Shown piece by piece: positions 55,612 through 64,000 of a stretch of 64,000 bases of DNA. The DNA comes from Argyresthia goedartella. Its lineage: Eukaryota > Arthropoda > Insecta > Lepidoptera > Argyresthiidae. The stretch lies in the NCBI GenBank assembly GCA_949825045.1, contig OX463816.1, positions 19,417,243-19,481,242 on the forward strand. The letters run 5' to 3'. The notes under the pieces were generated by a model. It did not search any database. It was given only the letters and a program-made list of their open reading frames with translations, and was not told the DNA's origin. The position numbers and the translations under genes are program-made. How positions within the stretch are numbered: position 1 is the first letter of the stretch; each line of letters starts with the position of its first letter.

Positions 55612-56413
55612 TTTTTATGTATTATAAATTAAAATAAGGCAAACTATACGTTACTATTTTGTTACTTCTTAAATGTTGAAAATTTGTATTAAATTCGCTA
55701 AGTTATGCCCAAAATCATATTATTTTCTAAACCATATGATGAATTTTACAATATTAATACAAAGATAGACCCAAAAAACTAAAATATAATTTCCAAATTA
55801 GGCGCAAATATTTTTTTTTGTTACCTTTCGTTCAAATTAAGTTTAAAGTTTTAATATTTGTTATGAAAAATAAATGAACTCGTTTGTAGTAACTTTTTAT
55901 TACAATTTTGAGCATACTTGCGCTGCATCACAAATTATATTGTTTTAAATTATCAAACAAATCCAAAAAAGTTGAAATAATGACGAACTGACTTTTGGGA
56001 CAGTAACAAAAAAGGAGTCATCGGTAACAAAGTAAGAAATATAAGGCTGGGTTTGCAATGCCTATTATTGAAATAAAGAAAGTGACACTTTAAATACATA
56101 AGAAAAATAACTAACAATAAAAAGACAGACCCGGTACATAATCAACATTAGTTTATTAACATAATTTTTATCAATTTCCGTTTTTGTTACTCAAATTTTC
56201 CTTGTATACGTTAAGGCAACAAAGTAACAAAAAAGGAAGTAACAAAACAATTGCTAATTATTTTTCAAAATAATAGGGGTGAAAAACAGAAGATGACACC
56301 TATAGTGTTGCCAATTCAAAATAATAGAAGTGATAGTACGTTTTAATAATTCTATATATCTAAAATTGATAACAAAAACTGGAATCCATTTTTGGAACTT
56401 TTTCTGGGACTAG
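55612..56413 (-). repeat. Repeat F, copy 3 (inverted), with empty CR1 site
   Basis: Inverse of F1, including the point where the CR1-like element is inserted in F1 (uninterrupted at about 55856-55875) and the family A target (about 56030-56045). Head to head with F4. Confidence 0.7.
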
Positions 56414-56443
56414 ATAAAATAATAAAAAATATAGTCGAATAAA

Positions 56444-56707
56444 CTAGTCCCAGAAAAAGTTCCAAAAATGGATTCCATTTTTTGTTATCAATTTTAGATA
56501 TAGAGAATTATTAAAACGTACTAATCACTTCTATTATTTTGAATTGGCAACACTATAGGTGTCATCTTCTGTTTTTGACCCCTACAATATTTTGAAAAAT
56601 AATTAGCAATTGTTTTGTTACTTCCTTTTTTGTTACTTTGTTGCCTTAACGTATACAAGGAAAATTTGAGTAACAAAAACGGAAATTGATAAAAATTATG
56701 TTAATAA
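56444..56707 (+). repeat. Repeat F, copy 4
   Basis: 264 bases of F, forming with F3 an inverted repeat around a 30-base AT-rich spacer (56414-56443). It ends abruptly at TGTTAATAAA. Confidence 0.7.
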
Positions 56708-58179
56708 ATTTAGAGTTTAAGAATGAAAACAATAATGTATTCGTGAGCCTAGCTGTCCAAGGTCAAACCTAGCATTTAAATTAAATTGATTAATTAATTA
56801 TTTTATTAATTAATAAAATTAATAAAAATTAAATTAAACACATTTTTTACTAACTTTCTGTTTTATTTATACAATATGTACAACACCAACCTTAGTATCA
56901 ATTAAAAATAATACATTTCTAGCGAAAAACATGTGAAACGCGATTCAATCAAAACGCGGGGTGAAAGCGCGCGAGAAATCGTTCCGATAAACTGGGTCAG
57001 AACTTATTTTTTTCCTATGCACAGACTGGTTTTTGATAGCTCCACAGATACGTTCGTGTATGGAGTGACCAAGTGATTTCTTTCTCGTAGGTAACCCATA
57101 AAAAACTGCGATCAGCTGTTCTGATGAATTAGTTCAATTACAGTTCAAACTGTACAAGCCCCGACGCCACAACGCAGTTGCCAAGTGAAGTTTCCTTATT
57201 GGTCAATAAAATGTACTTCAAAAATTCTGTGTGTTTCTCATTCGTCAAAAACCTTAGCAGGAGGGCCAATCAACTTCACAATTTCGTAGTGTGAGTTTAC
57301 ACTCTACACCGGCGCGCGCGCGCGCGGCCTTCGGCTGCTTCGTCGGCTGAACTCGCTACGATATGTCGCCAATTCTATCAAACGATCGGCGGCCGCACTG
57401 TGTCGGCACTTCAATCAAAACCGCGGCGCTGGCCTCTGCTGCGGCCGTCGTCGTCAGCTTGTCCCATACCCCTACCAATATAACAAAGACATCTACGAAC
57501 AATTTCTACTACACTACAGTTCCTGGCTGCATCATTGATGTCAGACTAACCTATTAACATAATATAATAATAATATATAATAACTACATCCTAACACCGA
57601 AGCAGAACAGTCTTCACTCCGCAATAGTGTTCATCACGACGACTGCAGGCTGCCATAGGACCGAGAAAAGATCAACGTCCACCGACATAACCTATCCAAA
57701 CCTAGGTTACATTACATATCATACCTAAACCCTGTACCTTATCGGGCAGATGACTCCAATCCAGTACCAACGAATCCGCATAGCACTACACCTACAGTAC
57801 CCGTGCCCAATCAACAAATCTCATTCAATAAAACGCGAATGGGCTAAGTGTTTATTGACAATTTCACTGTGACTAGAGCGTGTGATGCGAGAATCTACCT
57901 GTAAATTATAATAGCCTTTGAGTAATAATGTATTTATGATTATTACTCAAAGTATCTAGCTACGTAATTTAGGTATCTCAGATTCCCAGGCATGTACAGA
58001 TGTAGTGAATAATCCTTTACTTTCGTATTTTCTCGGAAATGTTCGTTTTTGTCTTACTACTTCACTCGCACTCAGTACCCATCGAGACAACGTAGGGAAC
58101 GGTCGCATTGCAAGAGGAAGTATCTATATAGAGTAGTTAATACCAAAGAAATATTTTGTTGATATTTATGTTAGATTTT
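56708..58179. other. Unassigned, partly GC-rich
   Basis: 57310-57440 is GC-rich with a (CG)n run at 57311-57329; a 64-codon open frame at 57363-57557 has no recognisable domain. AATAAA at about 57827 follows. It might be a promoter region, a retroelement end or an exon; I cannot tell. Confidence 0.3.
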
Positions 58180-58373
58180 GACGTGATAACGTCTTTAAAA
58201 TCGTTTTAGTCGGGTGACGTGTTCAGAAACTTGTGTCACACCAGAACCTCACGAGCGCGATCGCAGGTATAACGAGAGAGAGACGGACCGATCTCCCGTC
58301 TCATCTCGAGCGCTGCCAGTCATTCCGTGAAACTTGTCACGCGGAATCCTCACGAGCGGAGGCTTATCACGTA
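58180..58373. mobile_element. MITE with ACGTGATAACGT ends, copy 2
   Basis: GACGTGATAACGTC (58180-58193) is inverted at GGCTTATCACGT (58361-58372). Same family as 7949-8110. Confidence 0.6.
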
Positions 58374-58554
58374 AACATCTCGATCGTAAACCTACTTTAC
58401 AAACAACCAATTTTGTGATAAACTTCATGGACTCGTGTATTAATGCAGGCCACCTATATTTATTTTTTTGACTTTACAATCCACTCTTGTCTGTCATTTT
58501 TGTAAATAATAAACATTGATTTTATTCGATCCACATTAACAATTTATAACAGAC

Positions 58555-59979
58555 ATGCCGAAAGCACTAAGAAAAGGGAAACGTTTAGATCGGCAAGCCT
58601 GCGAAGTTATTTTCAATATTTATTTATATTTCTTAACTGAAAATGATAAATTCAAACATACCAACTATACTGCTTACTTTTGTAAAGTCCAAAAACGAGT
58701 TTCGGAGGCCAGTGGAATTTCTCAACGAACAGTAAATAAAATATTGCAAAAAGAATACATAAATCAATCCACCTCCAATAGCCCGAAGTCGGCAAAGTTG
58801 GGTAGTCCAAATAAATTATTTTGTCTAGGTCTTGACGATTTTGACTACAACGTTATACGCCGATTAGTGTATAATTTCCATTTGATATACAAACAAGTAC
58901 CTACAATTAAAGCCCTGAAGTCCAAGTTATCCGAAGCCATAAATTTTAAGGGATGTGACTTTACGCTATGAATAAATCTTAGAAAAATGGGATTTCGGTA
59001 TAAAAAAGTTGAAAACAACAGAAAATTACTTATCGAGAAAGATGATGTTCGTTTAAAAAGAGTAAAGTTTTTAGCCGCGATAAAAAAGTACAGATTGCAA
59101 GGGAGAGAGATTGTTTATATGGATGAAACATACATCCATACCTCACATTTGGCAGGTAAAAGCTGAGCTGACTCGTCAGAAAACGGAGTGAAACAGTTAA
59201 TTTCTAAAGGACAACGTCTTATAATAGTGCACGCTGGTAGTAGAAAGGGGTTTATACCTGGGGCATTGTTAATGTATCAGTCTACTGATAAAACAGGTGA
59301 CTATCACAACGCGATGAACAATTAAAACTATGAAAAATGGCTTCGTAATCAACTCATTCCAAACTTAGCTCCACATTCGGTACTAGTAGTAGATAATGCT
59401 GCATATCATAATAAGTACGTAGAAAAACCTCCTAATTCAAATACCAGGAAGCAAGACATGATTGATTGGCTATCCAAACATAACGTTCCGATTGATCCGT
59501 CATTAACAAAACTTGAAATATATGAAATTATTTGCAAGTACAAACAAGACTTTGTGGAATACTCTATAGATAATCTTATGAACGAATATGGACACAGCGT
59601 TCTAAGATTGCCACCATATCATCCTGATTTCAATCCGATTGAAAACATATGGTCTCAAATAAAGGGATACGTATCCAAAAGAAACATCAGTATGAATATG
59701 ACTACTGTGAAACAATTGGTACAGGAAAAGGTTAATATGATTGGTTCCGATGTTTGGGCCAAAGTATGTGACCACGCCATCAAATGCGAAAACGAGTACC
59801 GAAAACATGAACCTGAGTTGGAAAATTATATGGCTAGTTTTGTAATCACCGTTCATGAAAACTCTGACGATGATACACCAGAAAATAGTTCTGATTCTGA
59901 CTGTGATATGGAAGTTGGAAGTATTTTTTCGCATCACACTGTCCACCCCGCTCCTCCTCCTCTTATCCCGCTGTCATAA
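58555..59979 (+). pseudogene. IS630/Tc1/mariner-superfamily DDE transposase pseudogene
   Basis: One frame of 474 codons from ATG 58555 to a stop at 59977, broken by exactly three stops: TGA 58969, TGA 59164, TAA 59323. Domains in order: an N-terminal helix-turn-helix region (SEASGISQRTVNKILQKE), a second DNA-binding-like part (KQVPTIKALKSKL), then the DDE core: IVYMDETYIHTSH (first Asp), LVVDNAAYHNKY (second Asp) and LRLPPYHPDFNPIENIWSQI (Glu). A long insert with DPSLTKLEIYEIICKYK separates the second and third acidic residues, longer than in Tc1 or mariner. The C-terminus is acidic. The two TGA replace expected Trp codons. A C-terminal relative is at 40127. No terminal inverted repeats were recognised. 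Confidence 0.8.
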
Positions 59980-60495
59980 TCGAAGTCGTTCATCCAATCA
60001 GAAAATCATATTTATTTATATTAATTTCTCTGCTGGTTTGTTTTGTTTTATGTTGAGGTGTCTTTTTTGTTATGTCATAGTATTTTTAATTAATTACAAA
60101 AATTTATTGTTATAAAAAAGGTCTGCAAAATCCTACTGTAGTTTTGACTTATAGTTAGACTTTTGGGGTTCCAATCCTTATAGAATCATTAGATCATCCC
60201 AACCGGAATTTGGTTTTTATCAGTGCGTTTTATTCAAATAAAACGTCCTCAGTAACTAGTTATATTTTTGTTTACCTAACGAATTCTTTATATGATAGAA
60301 TCGTGGTGGTTTTAACATCTCAGTGTAATATACGTCAAACGGGCAATTTGACATTTGACATTGATAAATAAAGTATGCGATTTATTTGATACCTACACGT
60401 AATTTAATAATACAGTAATTCATAGACACATCGGCACCATTCGGGTGTTATCGTTGTTCCGAGTTTTGCCGATAGGAAAGGATTATTCACTACAT

Positions 60496-62071
60496 CTGTG
60501 TGCTTAGTGGGAGTTGCACAGAGCCAATCGAATGACTTTACGATCGCGTTAATCGAGCATTCATTGTGAAAAGTGACAATCGAGTAGTTGCGAGTGTGAG
60601 TCCGAGTGAGTTGCATTCGATTATCACTATTCGATTGACGTTTACTCACCGTGACTTGCGTTCGTTTTTATTTTTAAGTTGGTAGCTCCGTAGAGACAGA
60701 ATGAACAAGCAGCCAAATGACAAACCACCTTCTTGATGACCTATGCCGATTACAAAGGTGCCTATCATATTTTGATGGACTTTAATAATACGCGATTTTG
60801 ACATGTTTGTAAACAAACAATCTTGCATATTTTGATTTTGTGATTTTGATTGCCGGATTTTCAAAAATACTGAAAGTCCACAATGAAAAGGAGTGCGCAA
60901 CAATTTGAAATGCTTGTAACATATTATATATGGAGCAGTAAGTGTGCCTAATGTGCTATATTATTAAGTGTAATTTGTTGAACCTAACCTATATCGTGAT
61001 TTATCTTTCTCTTCTTCATCAGCATGTTCGCCTCCACTGTTGGACCACCAATTCGTGCCGTGTAATGTCAGGCCGATTGAACCGTAGCCGTTGATAAATA
61101 TGTGGCTTCATTTTTTCAGACACGGTGATCTGCTAAACCCACCACCAATGCAAAGGGAAGAATCTCTCATATAAAACGTTTGGGAGGCCTTGACTGCTTT
61201 ATTAATTAGTGATGGAATTGGTGATAAAAAATCCATAGAAAAGTGGAAAAAGGTTAGGCTTCAAGTGTTGTTCAGCTGGTTGAAGAATTTGGTGGTGGTT
61301 TATAAGCTACATATTTATGTGTTGACTATACGTACGTTACTTACTATAAGTATAATAAAGATTTATTTATATGAAAAAACAATTTTATTTTATCCCGTTT
61401 TACAGTGGACACCTTTTTATTGTTGCATTATTCTGACTTATTGGTCCCGCAATGCCCTTCGAATTATATCTGTGGTGGCACATCGTTCTGTAACCTCGTA
61501 CCTTGATCTAGCCCTAAACTAGGATTCCCTGTATCTTGGGTACTAGACAACGATACACATACTTGTATAGATAAAAATTATACTTAGATAGATATAAACA
61601 ACCATGACTAGGGTACAAACATCCGTTCTCATCAAACAAATATTTGCCCCCACCGGGACTCGAACCCAGGACCCACGGCTTAGTAGGTAGGGTCACTGCC
61701 GACTCGGCCCTTCGGGTCGCGAGTCACAGTTTACACTATTCGTTTTAGGTTATTTTGGACGCTCTCACCTTCAAATCCAAAGTGAGAACTTTACTTTGCG
61801 AACGTGAGCGATTCACCATTCGAACTGTCGAAATAATGACGTATATATAACTCGCACTCGCAAAACCAGCGTAAACGCGTTCACTTCTCGATCGTCACCG
61901 ATAAATGGAACATTCGATCGTGACAAAAAGTGACAATAGTCCTTTGTGAACTCGCACTCAGAATTTTAATTTCAAATCGTTGCCGCTAGGAGGCGCTGGC
62001 TTAATGCCATACAAAACTGAGTTCGTGTAAACGCGTTCGATGAGTTAGAAAAACTCCCACTAAGCACACTG
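60496..62071. mobile_element. TIR element (GTGTGCTTAGTGGGAGTT ends) with nested SINE
   Basis: CTGTGTGCTTAGTGGGAGTT (60496-60515) is inverted at 62052-62071 with one mismatch. Subterminal CGATCG/GTGACAAT and GAGT-rich repeats occur near both ends. About 1.58 kb, no transposase found; a SINE (61504-61717) sits inside. Target duplication not clear. Confidence 0.55.
61504..61717 (-). mobile_element. tRNA-derived SINE, copy 2
   Basis: Same body and head as 7301-7512: CCCCCACCGGGACTCGAACC (plus sense of the B-box region) and GACTCGGCCCTTC (A-box region). Confidence 0.75.
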
Positions 62072-62314
62072 TATCAATCTGTCTTCCCTGTTAAATAAAG
62101 TTATTGGTTTAGTTAGATAGTGAGTGTTTTGTTTTACCTACTATAAGAATCGATCTGAAATTAGATAGGTAGGTCATTGAACTGCTATTACTAGCGTATG
62201 TGGAACCGACACACCGCGAACCATTTCTTTGCACCGGCGTTATTCCCTTTAATCCCTCGCCACCGCTAATAGCGACCGCATGCGGATATATGGTGACTAA
62301 AAACAGTTTAAAAA
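62072..62314. other. Possible promoter region of the 62315 exon
   Basis: Moderately GC-rich stretch at 62205-62285 (TTGCACCGGCGTTATTCC) before the ATG. No TATA box. Confidence 0.2.
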
Positions 62315-62393
62315 ATGGCTTCTGCGTCTTGCGATATTGTAAAAATGCGACTAGGTACTACGAAGAAAAAAGATAGTGGCGTGACGTATCATC
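62315..62393 (+). CDS. Possible first exon, THAP-like start
   Basis: ATG at 62315 opens 26 codons ending at a consensus donor (GTAAGTAAG at 62394), phase 2. The peptide ends KKKDSGVTYH, like the segment before the F-P of THAP zinc fingers, and has one early Cys (SASCDIV), but the second Cys expected there is absent. The downstream exons are not found in the window. It may be a THAP-family exon, a decayed one, or chance. Confidence 0.3.
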
Positions 62394-63733
62394 AGTAAGT
62401 AAGCAAAATATTAACTAAAATAATCCAAAACTAATTTTGAACATTATTTTCTACTGTACCCGACTTTTGCATGAAAACCATAGAATATGAAAAGTGAACC
62501 GTACAGATAAGACACGTACCTACTAATGGTGATAAGAGAGAGCACTTCACAAATATGTGGGATATGATGAATGTGGTAAATATGGGTAGAGGACTCCTAA
62601 ACCAACAAAACATGTTTGGTAATATTTTAACACGACTGCCCCAAAAAAGGAGTGTACTGTTTTCAGGGTTCATGTGGGTATTTTTCTTAATTCCACCACA
62701 ACTTCTTAAAGCCTGAACCGATTTTGAAGTGTGTGGTATCGCTAGGATCTAGCATCCTAAGTGGAGAAGGCTATAAATATAGATAATAGAAGGTGTAAAA
62801 ATAATTTACTTTTCAGCTCAGTTTGAAATTATGGCCTTCGCGTTTTTTTAATATTTTTGATTTGATTTATAAACTAATTTTTGTAGGGTGCTAGTACGAA
62901 TTTGGGGTACATTATGCATTCCAAGGTGGCGGTTACGAGAATTTTTTAATTTATGATATGGGTATGATAATAAATGAAATATGATAATAAAGTTTATAAT
63001 ATATAAAATAGCAATGATGGATTTTTATTCCACTTCGTTTATTTCGTTAACCGTTTCCGCATTCATTACCAAGCTATAACGTCGAATTAAAAATGTTTAG
63101 ATAGATAACGATAACACATAGCTAAGGCGAAAACGCAAGTCATCTACATAAACCTTTGTTTAAATCTCGGTTACAATTAATACTTAGATTGGTACATTTT
63201 GTAATAGACTCAATCAAATGAAGTTATGTAGGTATAAAAGCGGTGTCACTTCTGCGGTGTGTAATCTAAAGGGACGACACGTCGAGCTCGCGGCAGGTCG
63301 CACCACCCCCACGCCCCGCTTGTGATCTAGTTGCGACACGTTTTTGGTTCGAGACAGCTTCTCTATAGTAATGGTAGCTCAATGAAGTACATAAGGTGAA
63401 TAAATTTTTAGGAAATTGAAATGCCTGAACTTCTAATAATTATTTACAGTTGATTTGGTAGGTAGGTAGGTACTGGCTAAACGTGGGCACAATTGTGCCT
63501 CTGGCAACCCGTACGGGAATGGCGCTTTGTTTTTGTTGTCGGTAGGTATATTTTACGAGGTATGTATGGCCGAATGCACGTATTGCTGCTCAAATGAAGA
63601 GCCGCTCAAATGTCCGGGCGAGACTTCGTTCTTTCCTCTGGATTGGATAGTAGATAGTTTATAATTACCTACCTCGGTAGTAACTCGACTTTGTATGTAA
63701 TTGTAACATCAAACCTACCTGCTAGATAGGTTG
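62394..63733. other. Unassigned; one TATA-like site and a repeat
   Basis: GTATAAAAGCGG at 63232-63243 resembles a TATA box, followed by GC-richer DNA but no good ORF. 63467-63540 is the inverse of the repeat at 25458-25535. No coding exon recognised. Confidence 0.3.
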
Positions 63734-63855
63734 GTGCAGGCCCCGCCAATTTTCTCAGTTTTTAAGCGAGCTGTACCTCTCTTTCTCGCATAGGGTTGCG
63801 TGAGAGAGAGTGAGGTACAACTCGTTCAATCACGGAGAAACTTGGCGCGACCTGT
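63734..63855. mobile_element. Short foldback MITE
   Basis: GCAGGCCCCGCCAATTTTCTC at the left pairs with GAGAAACTTGGCGCGACCTG at the right, and GAGCTGTACCTCTCTTTCTC with GAGAGAGAGTGAGGTACAACTC. Almost the whole 120 bases fold on themselves. Confidence 0.6.
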
Positions 63856-64000
63856 ATTCTAGTTTTATATTATTGCTTCATTGACGAAGAACTTTTGTCA
63901 TATCGTAGACGTCTTTGTGTTATTGGTTGGTACAACTCCAGCGGGTTAACTCAGCACCTGGATTCGTGACGTCATTACGGCGCTCTGACGTTACTGCATT

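Noticed and set aside
57363..57557. 64-codon open frame in GC-rich DNA
   Set aside because: No domain, no splice support; composition alone is not evidence.
59602..59946. 114-codon minus-strand open frame
   Set aside because: Shadow of the DDE transposase coding strand.
1..64000. CRISPR array, operons or prophage
   Set aside because: No regularly spaced repeats, no bacterial gene layout; all signals are eukaryotic.

Overview
The window looks like chromosomal DNA of a lepidopteran (moth or butterfly). This is inferred from the overall AT-rich composition, split genes with GT-AG introns, a maT-type (DD37D) mariner pair, CR1/L2-like and RTE-like non-LTR retrotransposons, tRNA-derived SINEs and many small foldback elements of a kind common in Lepidoptera. 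There is no bacterial gene organisation, no rRNA, no CRISPR array and no convincing functional tRNA gene.

Host genes are few. (1) 302-2051 (+): a two-exon gene for an Arg/Gly-rich protein of about 141 aa whose intron carries an antisense retrotransposon. (2) Gene A (+): exon 4501-4599 (membrane helix) and exon 10235-10444 (basic/Ser-rich tail), about 102 aa if joined. (3) Gene B (+): exon 29622-29732 (membrane helix) and exon 43532-43663 (basic tail), about 80 aa if joined. A and B share one design: a tiny first exon ending in GTAAGT at phase 0, a long repeat-filled intron, and a short terminal coding exon followed by AATAAA. (4) A NUDT6-like Nudix hydrolase gene (-), three 3' coding exons between 46754 and 44177, convergent with gene B. 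(5) A possible first exon at 62315-62393.

The rest is mostly mobile DNA. 0.6-1.8 kb: CR1/L2-like fragment. 3.6-9.8 kb: MITEs, SINEs and an RT fragment. 12.2-15.3 kb: hairpins and a degenerate, apparently chimeric non-LTR element. 18.8-21.5 kb: a TIR element (D1) carrying an intact RT fragment. 22.2-23.2 and 38.6-39.9 kb: two maT mariners. 25.3-28.9 kb: a split MITE holding a 2.7 kb element with 8-bp target duplication. 31.2-33.4 kb: rearranged RTE. 33.5-34.65 kb: second D copy. 34.7-35.1 kb: MULE transposase remnant. 35.3-35.6 and 41.7-42.1 kb: long inverted repeats sharing a central core. 47.8-56.7 kb: a cluster of F repeats, in direct and inverted orientation, interrupted by a 5.1 kb CR1-like retrotransposon with both ORFs open. 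58.2-60 kb: MITE and a DDE transposase pseudogene. 60.5-62.1 kb: a TIR element with a nested SINE.

Several insertions are dated relative to each other because an uninterrupted copy of the target repeat lies elsewhere in the window (CR1 in F, RT in D, MITE in D, family A in F). No computation was run; splice joins and family names rest on reading the sequence.
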